From: Myxococcota bacterium
GTDB taxonomy: Bacteria > Myxococcota_A > Bradymonadia > UBA7976 > UBA1532
Direction of reading: 5' to 3'
Length of the DNA: 64,000 nt
Assembly (NCBI GenBank): GCA_963169045.1
Contig: CAUJDF010000058.1
Location: forward strand, 62,001 to 126,000
Below are positions 39,083 to 46,933 of this stretch, in pieces. The notes under the pieces were generated by a model. It did no database searches. It worked only from the letters and a program-made list of their open reading frames with translations, and was not told the DNA's origin. Each line of letters begins with the position of its first letter. The first letter of the stretch is position 1. A program made the position numbers and the translations under genes.

Positions 39083-39631
39083 TCAGAAGGGGATGGGATC
39101 GTCGTCGAAGCCGCCGCCGGGGCCGGGGCCGCCGCCGCCGGGGCCCTGATCGCCGCCCCAGCCGCCGCCGCCGCCCTGACCGCCGCGCCCTCCGCCGCCC
39201 TGACCGCCGCGCCCGCCGCCGCCACCGGCCCCGCCGCCGCCCCAGCCGCCGCGGCCACCGCCACCCTCACCGCCGCCACCGCCCCCACCGCCGCCCCCAC
39301 CGCCGCCGGCGAGGAAGACGACGTTGCTGGCGATGACCTCCCAGACCTTGCGGTTCTGGCCTTCCTTGTCGGTGTACTCGCGGCTCTGCAGCCTACCCTC
39401 GACGTAGACCTGGCGGCCCTTCGACAGGTAGTTGCCGCAGTGCTCGGCGGTCTTGCCCCACACGGTGACGTGGTGCCACTCGGTGCGCTCCTGGCGCTGA
39501 CCGTCCTTGTCGTTGTAGACCTCGCTCGTCGCGATGCGCAGCGACGCGACGGGCTGGCCGCTCTGCGTATAGCGCACCTCGGGATCGGCCCCCAGGTTGC
39601 CGACCAGAATCACCTTGTTCACACCCGACAT
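39083..39631 (-). CDS. ssb: Single-stranded DNA-binding protein
   Basis: 182 aa. The OB-fold (about 1-110) starts [18 protein letters not shown] and contains [14 protein letters not shown] and [12 protein letters not shown] long Gly-rich disordered linker leads to the acidic tip DDDPIPF, which recruits repair and replication proteins. Binds ssDNA as a tetramer. The Gly tract is longer than usual but of normal type. A GGAGG ribosome site lies just upstream of ATG 39631. Confidence 0.97.
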   Translation of the reverse strand: MSGVNKVILVGNLGADPEVRYTQSGQPVASLRIATSEVYNDKDGQRQERTEWHHVTVWGKTAEHCGNYLSKGRQVYVEGRLQSREYTDKEGQNRKVWEVIASNVVFLAGGGGGGGGGGGGGEGGGGRGGWGGGGAGGGGGRGGQGGGGRGGQGGGGGWGGDQGPGGGGPGPGGGFDDDPIPF

Positions 39632-39657
39632 CGGGGTCCCTCCGAGAAAGCGGTGCA

Positions 39658-39686
39658 GGATCGCACCGGGTCGAAAAACGTGTCAA
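39658..39686 (-). promoter_or_regulatory. Candidate ssb promoter
   Basis: A perfect TTGACA -35 lies on the minus strand at 39686-39681. With 17-nt spacing the -10 would be CGATCC (39663-39658), which is weak, so support rests mainly on the -35 and on its position before ssb. Confidence 0.35.
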
Positions 39687-39735
39687 ACGTTCCTTCGGAC
39701 AGCCGCGGCTCATGTCGCAGGTTTTTTCGTACCGA

Positions 39736-39763
39736 TTGAAAATTGAGCAATCTTCGCTAGATT
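39736..39763 (+). promoter_or_regulatory. Sigma-70-type promoter of pcnB
   Basis: TTGAAA (39736-39741), 16-nt spacer, TAGATT (39758-39763). The expected start of transcription is about 39770, only a few bases before ATG 39773, so the mRNA would be nearly leaderless. The AT-rich patch stands out from the surroundings. Confidence 0.55.
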
Positions 39764-39772
39764 CCACGGCCG

Positions 39773-41011
39773 ATGTCCGGACTGGTTCCCCGACGCTCCA
39801 CGGCCCACCCGATCACGGCGGGCTACATCGACGACGACGCCTTCAAGGTGCTCCGTCGGCTGCAACAGTTCGGGTACGACGCCTACCTCGTCGGCGGCAG
39901 CGTACGCGACCTGTGCCTCGGCATGCGCCCGAAGGACTTCGACGTCGCGACGAGCGCGAGCCCCGGCGACGTCCGCAAGCTCTTCCGCAATTGTCGTCTC
40001 ATCGGTCGGCGCTTCCGCCTCGCCCACGTGCTCTTCGGCGGCAACAAGGTCATCGAGGTGGCCACCTTCCGGGCCCAACCGCCCGAAGAGGCCCACGGCG
40101 AGCTCATCACCGACGACAACGAGTTCGGCACGCCCGAGAGCGACGCGCTGCGGCGCGACTTCACGGTCAACGCGCTCTTCTACGACCAGCAGACGAACGA
40201 GATCATCGACTTCGTCGGCGGCCTCGGCGACCTCGAGCACCGCGTGCTGCGTTGCATCGGCGATCCGTCGGTGCGCTTCCGCGAGGATCCCATCCGCATG
40301 TTGCGGGCGGTCAAGTTCGCGGCGCGCCTCGACTTTTCGCTGCCGACCGCCGATCGCGACGCGATCCTCGCCCACCGCTTCGAGCTGAGCAAGGCGGCGA
40401 TCCCGCGGCTGCTCGAAGAGGTGCTGCGCATGCTCTGGGGCGGGCAGGCGGCGCGCTCGTTCACCATGCTCGAGGACCTGCGGCTGCTCGAGCTGCTGCT
40501 GCCCGAGGTCTCCGGCTTCCTCGGCCGCGACGCGTCCGACCCCTGGTCGCCGACGCGGGAGCTGCTGCGCGGCGTCGACCACCGCTGCGAGGGCCGACAG
40601 GAGATGAGCGGCGGCGTGCTGCTCGCTGCGCTGTTCTGGCCCATCTACTCGACGCTGGTCGAGCACCTGCCGCGCCGCCCGCGGGCTCGGCAGCTCAAGA
40701 CGCTCGCCGAGACGGTGGTCGGGCCGGCGGCGGTGCGCCTGCGCATCCCGCGGCGCGAGATCGCGACGCTGATCGCGGTGCTCGAGGGCCAGTACCGCTT
40801 CGAGGAGGTCAAGCGGAAGCGCGCGATGCGCGCCGCGTTCGCCCGCAGCCCGCACTTCTCGGCGCTGCTCGACTTCGTCGACCTGCGCGCCCGCGCCGGC
40901 GAGCTGGCCGAAGCCGGCCTCAAGGAGTGGCACGACCTCGCGGAGGAGCACCCCGGCCGCCGCCACGGCGAGATGTGGGTGCGCGCGCCGCGGCGCCGCG
41001 TCCGCCGGTAG
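39773..41011 (+). CDS. pcnB: Poly(A) polymerase / CCA-adding-type nucleotidyltransferase
   Basis: 412 aa class II nucleotidyltransferase adding A residues to RNA 3' ends, which promotes decay, or repairing tRNA CCA ends. LVGGSVRDLCLGMRPKDFDVAT gives the metal-binding D-x-D; RRDFTVNALFYD and LRAVKFAARLDF are the nucleotide-binding core. The Arg-rich C-terminal extension after about residue 320 favours PcnB over a CCA enzyme. No HD domain is present. Transcribed from the promoter at 39736 with almost no leader. Confidence 0.85.
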   Translation: MSGLVPRRSTAHPITAGYIDDDAFKVLRRLQQFGYDAYLVGGSVRDLCLGMRPKDFDVATSASPGDVRKLFRNCRLIGRRFRLAHVLFGGNKVIEVATFRAQPPEEAHGELITDDNEFGTPESDALRRDFTVNALFYDQQTNEIIDFVGGLGDLEHRVLRCIGDPSVRFREDPIRMLRAVKFAARLDFSLPTADRDAILAHRFELSKAAIPRLLEEVLRMLWGGQAARSFTMLEDLRLLELLLPEVSGFLGRDASDPWSPTRELLRGVDHRCEGRQEMSGGVLLAALFWPIYSTLVEHLPRRPRARQLKTLAETVVGPAAVRLRIPRREIATLIAVLEGQYRFEEVKRKRAMRAAFARSPHFSALLDFVDLRARAGELAEAGLKEWHDLAEEHPGRRHGEMWVRAPRRRVRR

Positions 41012-41093
41012 CGCCGAGGCCCGCCGCCGCACATTCGTTCAGGCGTGCGCCCCCGCGGCCGACGGTGGTAGGAGTCGCCAGGCAGACATCGCC

Positions 41094-42347
41094 GTGAGCC
41101 AGACGCCTCCCGCACCGCCGATCCCCGCACCGGCGCCGCCGACCGCGACGGCACGGCCGACCCACGGCCAGCGCGTCGCGCTCGCGTCCGGCCTCGCGCT
41201 CGGCGTCCTCGGCGCCGCGCTGCCGGCGATGGCGGCGCTGTACGCGCTGTCGCTCTCGCTCGGCGCGCTGGCCTGGTCCGAGGTGCTGCAGCACACCGGC
41301 GGCCTCGAGCCCTCGACGTTCGGCGGCGGCCTGTGGACGAGCGCGGCGGCGAACGGCGGCGTCCTGCTGTGGTGCGCCCTCCGCCGGCTGCGGTCGGGCA
41401 GGACGCCCGACTCGGCCGACCTCCGGCCGCTCGGCGCGCTCATCGGGCTGTATGCGGCGGGCATCGCGCTCGTGGTCCTCGACCTGACGCGCGCCGCGGA
41501 CGTGCCCGACGTGCTGACCACCTTCGTCGTGCTCGGCTGGGCCGAGCTGTGGACGGCGCTCGTCCCGATCGTGGGCCTCTACCTGCTCGGCATCGGCGTG
41601 GCGGCGCTGTGGCGCGCCGGCGCGGGATCGCCGGGCGGCGCGCGCCGGGTGACGGGCCTCGCCGGCGCGCTCGGGGCCGGCGGCGCCCTTTTGACCGCCG
41701 CGCTCCTCGCCGGTGCGAGCCTCGGATACGAGGATCAGGGCGGCGAGCCGGCGCCGCTCACCGTCCCGGGCGTCGAGGGGGCGCGTCAGGTCGCCGCCGA
41801 GATCGCCGCCGGGCTGGTGGCGCCGCGGCTGCCCGAACCGGACGCCGGGCCGGCGGACGCGTTCCAGGAGTGCGCCGAGGAGCTTGCGCGCGCCGTCGAC
41901 CGCAACGGCCGCAAGACGCTCGACAATACGCGGGCGCTCCTGGTGCGCGACGGCCTCGACCTCGCCGACGCCGAGGACGTGACCATGCGGACGCTGCTCA
42001 AGATCTGCGAGAAGTACCGGCACAAGCAGCCGCGCATCCGCTACTTCGTCAAGGCGGCGCGCCGCAACGGCTGGAAGCTGCAGCAGCGCCAGCGCCGGGA
42101 GCCCGTCTGGGACGACGTCGGCCTGCTCGCCGAGGCGCCCGACGACAGCGACGCGATCGAGGCCGACCTCGCCCGGATGCGCGCCGCGCGCGACGCGCTG
42201 CCCGGCCCCGACCAGGCCCTGCTCGAGATGCACTTCGAACAGGGGCTGACGTTCGAGGCGATCGCGGAGCGGCTCGGGCAGCCGGCGCCGACGCTGCGGC
42301 AGCGCGCGAAGCGCGTCCGCGATCGGCTGCGCGCGGCGCTCGAGTAG
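41094..42347 (+). CDS. Membrane protein fused to an ECF-like sigma factor domain
   Basis: 417 aa from GTG 41094. About residues 25-215 hold four or five hydrophobic helices. After a linker, about residues 253-417 look like an ECF sigma factor: a region 2-like part with DLADAEDVTMRTLLKICEK and RYFVKAARRNGWKLQQRQRR, and a region 4-like helix-turn-helix with LTFEAIAERLGQPAPTLRQR. This suggests a sigma factor tethered to the membrane, released or activated by an envelope signal. An odd helix count would place the sigma part outside, so four helices or an unseen one are needed. There is no anti-sigma neighbour. It lies directly upstream of the viperin operon. Confidence 0.75.
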   Translation: MSQTPPAPPIPAPAPPTATARPTHGQRVALASGLALGVLGAALPAMAALYALSLSLGALAWSEVLQHTGGLEPSTFGGGLWTSAAANGGVLLWCALRRLRSGRTPDSADLRPLGALIGLYAAGIALVVLDLTRAADVPDVLTTFVVLGWAELWTALVPIVGLYLLGIGVAALWRAGAGSPGGARRVTGLAGALGAGGALLTAALLAGASLGYEDQGGEPAPLTVPGVEGARQVAAEIAAGLVAPRLPEPDAGPADAFQECAEELARAVDRNGRKTLDNTRALLVRDGLDLADAEDVTMRTLLKICEKYRHKQPRIRYFVKAARRNGWKLQQRQRREPVWDDVGLLAEAPDDSDAIEADLARMRAARDALPGPDQALLEMHFEQGLTFEAIAERLGQPAPTLRQRAKRVRDRLRAALE

Positions 42348-42407
42348 AAAAAAAACGCAGGGCGCGTGTCACGAAAGGCGGCGCCGAGGCTGGAGACGTC
42401 GGAACGC

Positions 42408-42428
42408 CCGCGGACGAGGGGTCCGCGG
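42408..42428 (+). promoter_or_regulatory. Leader hairpin before the viperin ribosome site
   Basis: CCGCGGAC (42408-42415) and its exact complement (42421-42428) with a 5-nt loop lie eight bases upstream of the ribosome site GGGAGG near 42436-42441. It may be a terminator of the sigma-fusion gene, an attenuator, or a translational control element. The 103-bp gap also begins with an A8 run just after the sigma-fusion stop. Confidence 0.45.
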
Positions 42429-42450
42429 CCGCACCGGGAGGTCTTCCGCC

Positions 42451-43338
42451 ATGCGCGCCCACGCGCTGCCCGCGCCGGCCACGCTGCCGCCGTCGGTCAA
42501 CTACCACCTGCTCATCCCGTGCAACATGCGCTGCCTCGGCTGCTTCGCCACGTTCCACGACGTGCGCGCGGGGCTGCCGAAGGGCCTGCTGCCGCGCGCC
42601 GAGTCGCTGGCGCTCGTGCGCGCGCTCGCGCGCCGCTTCGAGAAGGTCACCTTCGCCGGCGGCGAGCCGACGCTGTGTCCCTGGCTCGACGAGATGCTCG
42701 CCGTCGCGCGCGCCGAGGGCGCGACGACGATGCTGGTCACGAACGGCTCGCGGCTGACGCGCGAATGGCTCGCGCGCGCGGCGCTCGACTGGCTGACGCT
42801 GAGCATCGACAGCCCGGACCCGGCGACCCACGTGGCGCTCGGCCGCGCGGTGAACGGGCGCGCGCTGCCCGTCGAGCGCTACGTCGCCGTGGCCGACGCG
42901 GCCCGCGCCCTCGGCATCGGCGTGAAGGTCAACACGGTCGTCTCGGCGCGCAACGCGGACGAGGACTTCTCGGCGCTCATCGCGCGCCTGCGTCCCGAGC
43001 GCTGGAAAGTGCTGCAGATGCTGCCGGTCGACGGACAGAACGACGGGCGCGTGGAGCCGCTGCTCATCGAGCGCGCGCGCTTCGACGCGTTCGTCGCGCG
43101 GCACCGTCCGGTCGGCACCGTCATGGTGCCCGAGGACAACGAGGCGATGACGGGGAGCTACGCGATGGTGGATCCGCAGGGCCGGTTCTTCGACAACACC
43201 GAGGGTCGATATCGCTACAGCGCGCCCATCCTCGCGGCGGGCATCGACGCGGCGTGGCGCGAGGTGCGCTTCGAGGCCGGGCGCTTCGCCGCGCGCGGCG
43301 GGCAGTACGACTGGGCGCGGACGACGGAGGGGGCGTGA
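42451..43338 (+). CDS. Prokaryotic viperin (ddh-nucleotide synthase, antiviral radical SAM enzyme)
   Basis: 295 aa. The radical SAM cluster motif is C24-x3-C28-x2-C31 in SVNYHLLIPCNMRCLGCF, matching viperin's SVNYH...CN..C..CF. Further viperin-specific blocks follow: FAGGEP (68-73), TNGS, IDSPD, KVNTVVSARNADED, RWKVLQMLPVDGQND, TVMVPEDNEAM, GSYAMVD, RFFDN and the C-terminal RGGQYDW. These blocks align in order with human viperin from memory. Characterised viperins convert CTP, GTP or UTP to 3'-deoxy-3',4'-didehydro forms that terminate viral RNA synthesis. Usual length for bacterial forms. The ribosome site GGGAGG supports ATG 42451. Its stop overlaps the MoxR gene start, so the ATPase and VWA proteins are probably functional partners. 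Confidence 0.93.
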   Translation: MRAHALPAPATLPPSVNYHLLIPCNMRCLGCFATFHDVRAGLPKGLLPRAESLALVRALARRFEKVTFAGGEPTLCPWLDEMLAVARAEGATTMLVTNGSRLTREWLARAALDWLTLSIDSPDPATHVALGRAVNGRALPVERYVAVADAARALGIGVKVNTVVSARNADEDFSALIARLRPERWKVLQMLPVDGQNDGRVEPLLIERARFDAFVARHRPVGTVMVPEDNEAMTGSYAMVDPQGRFFDNTEGRYRYSAPILAAGIDAAWREVRFEAGRFAARGGQYDWARTTEGA

Positions 43339-44921
43339 TGACCGGGGCGATGGACCTGACGACGAAGCTGCGGGCGGTGCGCGACGGGCTGCTCGAGGGC
43401 CTGGTGGAGCGCGAGGTGGCCATCCGGCTGGCGCTGCTGGCCGCCCTCGCCGGCGAGCACCTGCTGCTGATCGGGCCGCCGGGGACGGCGAAGAGCGAGC
43501 TGGCGCGCCGGCTGCGCCTGGCGTTCGCGGACGCGGCGCTGTTCGAGCGGCTGCTGACGCGGTTCACGGTGCCGGAGGAGCTGTTCGGCCCGCTGTCGAT
43601 CAAGGCGCTCGAGGAGGACCGCTACGAGCGGCAGACCGAGGGCTACCTGCCGGCGGCCCAGGTGGCGTTCCTCGACGAGATCTTCAAGGCCAACAGCGCC
43701 ATCCTCAACGCGCTGCTGACGCTGCTCAACGAGCGCGAGTTCGACAACGGGACGCGGCGCGTGCGGACGCCGCTCGTGGCTGCGATCGGGGCGAGCAACG
43801 AGCTGCCCGAGGGCGAGGAGCTCGACGCGCTCTACGACCGCTTCCTGCTGCGGATGCACGTGGTCCCCGTGTCGGACGCGGCGTTCCCGGCGCTGCTGGC
43901 GCTGCGCGGGCGCGCGGAGCCGGTCGTGCCGCGCCTGACCGTCGAGGACCTGCGCCGCGTGCAGATGGACGCCGAGGCCGTCGAGGTGCCCGAGGACGTG
44001 GTGGCGCTCCTCTGCGAGCTGCGGACGTGGTGCGCCGCCGAGCGGATCGCCGTGTCGGACCGGCGCTGGCGCAAGGTCGTGAAATTGCTACAGGTCTCGG
44101 CGCTGACGAACGGGCGCCGCGCGGTGTCGGTGTGGGACTGCTGGCTGCTGCAGTTCTGCCTGTGGGAGAGGCCGGAGCAGCAGGCGGCGCTGTATGCGTG
44201 GTACGCGGCGCGGGTGGGGGCGAGCGCGGCGTGGGATCCGGCGAAGCTGACGCGCATCGTCGTCGCCTGGGAGGGCAAGCTGCAGCGCGACCGGGACGCG
44301 CGGTCGCAGGCGCGCGACGCCGAGGGGCGGCCGCTCTACAAAGGCAACGACGGCAAGCCGACGACCGACGTCCAGGCGCGGGGTCAGGCGCGCCGCGGCA
44401 CGGAGCCGCTGTACCTCGCGCCGCCGGACTCGGCGGACGCCCGCGGCAACTGGATCCACGACCGCACTGGCGGCGGCGCGGGCTACACGCGCGATGCCCT
44501 GAAGGACCTGCAGCTCCCGCACCAAGGCCGCCGGTTTCGGGAATGGAGCGGGCAGACCGCCTACCTGGCCGACGAGAGCAACTGGCTCATGGAGGACGTC
44601 GACCTGCCGCCCTCCATGGAGCCGACGCGCCAGAAGCCGGAGTACGTCGAGCGCTGCCTGCACGACCTCGACGGGCTCGCCGAGAACGTGCGGCGCTACC
44701 AGGCGGCGCTCGCGGCGCACATCGCCTCGCTCGACGCCGACATTCGCGCGCACCTCTGGGTGACGCCGGAGTTCGCGGGGCCCGCGGCCGCCTCGCTGCA
44801 GGGCACCGCGAAGGAGGTCGAGGGGCTGCTGCGCCGCGTCGCCGCCGCGCGCGAGGGCTTCACGATGCTGCCGCGCGAGGTCGAGCCGCCCGCCCCGCGC
44901 CCCCAGGTCGAGGTGAAGTGA
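43338..44921 (+). CDS. MoxR AAA+ ATPase, RavA-like
   Basis: 527 aa cytoplasmic hexameric-type ATPase. Walker A GPPGTAKS (46-53), Walker B FLDEI (111-115) within FLDEIFKANSAILNALLTLL, the sensor/arginine region NELPEGEELDALYDRFLLR, and ERIAVSDRRWRK in the lid all match E. coli RavA in order. The C-terminal 230 residues correspond in place to the LARA/triple-helical region but look different, with an Asp/Arg/Gly-rich stretch. MoxR ATPases paired with VWA proteins act as chaperones that activate metalloenzymes (as NorQD and CbbQO do). ATG 43338 overlaps the viperin stop by one base, and its stop overlaps the VWA start (GTGA). Probable remodeller for, or effector with, viperin. Confidence 0.92.
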   Translation: MTGAMDLTTKLRAVRDGLLEGLVEREVAIRLALLAALAGEHLLLIGPPGTAKSELARRLRLAFADAALFERLLTRFTVPEELFGPLSIKALEEDRYERQTEGYLPAAQVAFLDEIFKANSAILNALLTLLNEREFDNGTRRVRTPLVAAIGASNELPEGEELDALYDRFLLRMHVVPVSDAAFPALLALRGRAEPVVPRLTVEDLRRVQMDAEAVEVPEDVVALLCELRTWCAAERIAVSDRRWRKVVKLLQVSALTNGRRAVSVWDCWLLQFCLWERPEQQAALYAWYAARVGASAAWDPAKLTRIVVAWEGKLQRDRDARSQARDAEGRPLYKGNDGKPTTDVQARGQARRGTEPLYLAPPDSADARGNWIHDRTGGGAGYTRDALKDLQLPHQGRRFREWSGQTAYLADESNWLMEDVDLPPSMEPTRQKPEYVERCLHDLDGLAENVRRYQAALAAHIASLDADIRAHLWVTPEFAGPAAASLQGTAKEVEGLLRRVAAAREGFTMLPREVEPPAPRPQVEVK

Positions 44922-46435
44922 CCGTGTTCGACGCACGCGCGCTCGACCGGCGCTACGCCTTCCTCGACGACCTGCCGGCGCACCTGCTGCCGGACGTCGT
45001 CACGCTCCCGCTCGACGGCCCGCTCGAGCAGCGGATCGCCGGCGTGCGCCGCTGGCGCGACGCCCTGCTCGCGGGCACGCTGCCGCCGCCCGACACGTGG
45101 CCGCCGCCGGAGATCGCGGCGCCGGCCCGCCGCGCGCTCGCCGACATGGACCTCGCGCGCTTCTGTCGCGACCAGCCCGAGCTCGTCGACGCGCTGCTCG
45201 CCGACGTCCTCGCCGCCTGGGCGCGGCGCGGCGAGACCTTCGCGTCCGAGGTGGCGGCGCAGCTGGCCGAGCTGGCCGCGCTCGAGCGCCGGCGGGCCGA
45301 CGCAGCCGAGGGCGAGCGCGCGAAGCGCGAGCGACGCCCGGCGCGCCCCGTGGCCGTCGACGAGGCCGCGCTGCGCGAGGCGGCGGCCCGCGCCGTCCGC
45401 GAGCGCGCCGTGGAGGCCGATCCGGACCTGCTCGCCGCGTGGGGCGAGCGCGCGCGCCTGTGGTCCGAGATCGCGGACGTCTTCGGCGACCTCGGCGAGA
45501 TGCTCGGCCGCGGCTGGGACCTCTCGCGCGGCGTCCTCCGCCAGACCGGCTGGACGGACCTGCTGCGCCTCCGCGCGCTCGTCGAGCAGCTGCCGCAGCT
45601 CCGCGACATCGTCCGCGCGCTCGGCCGCCTGCACGCCCGCGACGACGGCGAGTCGATCGCCGACCGGCTGCTCGTCCCGGTGCGGCGCCTCGAGGAGGAG
45701 CGGCGCGAGGTCCGCACGCCGCTCGCCCCCACCGAGACGCGCGGCGTCGAGCGCTCGGGCGAGGTCGCGCGCATGCTCCCGCTCGAGGCCGCCCTGCTCG
45801 GCCACCCGCGCCTGCGCCTCCTGTGGCACGCGCGGCGCGCCGAGCGCACCCTGCTCACCTACCGCTTCGAGGGGCTCGTCGCCGAGCGCGTCCTCGTGGA
45901 GCGCGAGGCGCACGACGAGACCGAGGGCCGCCGCCCGCGCCCCGAGCGCGGCCCGATCGTCGCGATCGTCGACACCTCCGGCTCCATGCATGGGCTGCCG
46001 GAGCGCGTCGCCAAGGCGATCGTGCTCGAGGCGCTGCGCACGGCGCACGCCGAGCGCCGCCGCTGCTTCCTCTACGCATACAGCGGCCCCGGCGAGGTGC
46101 TCGAGCACGCGCTCGACGTGTCGCCCGAGGGCGTCGGCCGGCTGCTGCAGTTCCTCGCCTTCTCGTTCGGCGGCGGCAACGACGAGGCGGGTGTGCTGAG
46201 GCGCGTCCTCGCGCGCCTCGAGGCGCCGGACTGGCGGCGCGCCGACGTCCTGTTCGTCAGCGACGGCGAGTGGCCCGTGCCGCCCGGGCTCGTCGAACCG
46301 GTCGCCCGCGCGCGCGACGCCGGCGCGCGTTTCCACGGCGTCCAGATCGGCAACCGCGGCCCCACCGGCCTCCACGCGCTCTGCGATCCGGTGCACGTCT
46401 TCGAGGACTGGGCGACCGCCGGCGGCTGGCGCTGA
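44918..46435 (+). CDS. VWA-domain protein, ViaA-like
   Basis: 505 aa. The N-terminal 330 residues are helical and charged; the C-terminal VWA domain (about 345-500) has an intact MIDAS, DTSGSMHG (about 352-359), then FSFGGGNDEAG and LFVSDGEW. The order and wording resemble E. coli ViaA (length 483 aa there, from memory), the partner of RavA. The VWA binds a client through Mg2+ and hands it to the ATPase. GTG 44918 overlaps the ATPase stop. Last gene of the viperin operon; followed by a hairpin at 46441 that separates it from the convergent peroxiredoxin gene. Confidence 0.9.
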   Translation: MTVFDARALDRRYAFLDDLPAHLLPDVVTLPLDGPLEQRIAGVRRWRDALLAGTLPPPDTWPPPEIAAPARRALADMDLARFCRDQPELVDALLADVLAAWARRGETFASEVAAQLAELAALERRRADAAEGERAKRERRPARPVAVDEAALREAAARAVRERAVEADPDLLAAWGERARLWSEIADVFGDLGEMLGRGWDLSRGVLRQTGWTDLLRLRALVEQLPQLRDIVRALGRLHARDDGESIADRLLVPVRRLEEERREVRTPLAPTETRGVERSGEVARMLPLEAALLGHPRLRLLWHARRAERTLLTYRFEGLVAERVLVEREAHDETEGRRPRPERGPIVAIVDTSGSMHGLPERVAKAIVLEALRTAHAERRRCFLYAYSGPGEVLEHALDVSPEGVGRLLQFLAFSFGGGNDEAGVLRRVLARLEAPDWRRADVLFVSDGEWPVPPGLVEPVARARDAGARFHGVQIGNRGPTGLHALCDPVHVFEDWATAGGWR

Positions 46436-46440
46436 CCGCC

Positions 46441-46456
46441 GCGGGCAGCAGCCCGC
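46441..46456. terminator. Hairpin between convergent viperin operon and bcp
   Basis: GCGGGC-AGCA-GCCCGC, six perfect base pairs, sits between the VWA stop (46435) and the end of the peroxiredoxin gene (46466). No T-tract is present; likely a bidirectional end signal. Confidence 0.5.
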
Positions 46457-46465
46457 TTGCGTGTC

Positions 46466-46915
46466 TCAAAGATCCGCGAGGATGCGCTCCGCGTGCCCCA
46501 TCACCTCGACGTCCGGATAGACCTTCGCCACCACGCCGTCGCGCAGCAGGAACGTCGTGCGCGCCACGCCGAGGAACTTGTGGCCCTTCCATTCCTGCTC
46601 GCCCCAGACGCCGAACGCCTCGCACAGCGTGTGCTCGGGATCGGCGAGCAGGCGGAACGGCAGGCGGTACTTGTCGCGGAACGCCGCGTGGCTCGCCTGG
46701 TCGTCGGGGCTGACGCCCACCACCTCGGCGCCGCGCTCGCGGAAGGCGTCGAGGCCATCGCGGAACGCGCACGCCTGCTTCGTGCAGCCGGGCGTGTCGT
46801 CCTTGGGATAGAAGTACAGCACCACCGTCCGCCCGCGCAGGTCGGCGTCGGTCATGCGGGCGCCGTCCTGGTCGACGAGGTCGAACGACGGCGCGCGGTC
46901 GCCTTCACGCAGCAT
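46466..46915 (-). CDS. bcp: Thioredoxin-dependent peroxiredoxin, BCP/PrxQ type
   Basis: 149 aa cytoplasmic peroxidase reducing H2O2 and organic peroxides. The peroxidatic Cys is in DDTPGCTKQACAFRD, with the resolving Cys five residues later, the atypical 2-Cys arrangement of BCP. The thioredoxin fold follows with GVSPDDQASHAAF and a conserved KFLGVARTTFLL end. Full length for the family. No regulatory signal seen apart from the shared hairpin. Convergent with the viperin operon. Confidence 0.96.
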   Translation of the reverse strand: MLREGDRAPSFDLVDQDGARMTDADLRGRTVVLYFYPKDDTPGCTKQACAFRDGLDAFRERGAEVVGVSPDDQASHAAFRDKYRLPFRLLADPEHTLCEAFGVWGEQEWKGHKFLGVARTTFLLRDGVVAKVYPDVEVMGHAERILADL

Positions 46916-46933
46916 GGCACCCTCCCTTGTGGG

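Noticed and set aside
42451-43338. Viperin call as a generic MoaA/SPASM radical SAM enzyme
   Set aside because: No auxiliary cluster Cys motif; several viperin-specific blocks (SVNYH, RWKV-Q, MVPEDN, RGGxYxW) are present in order.
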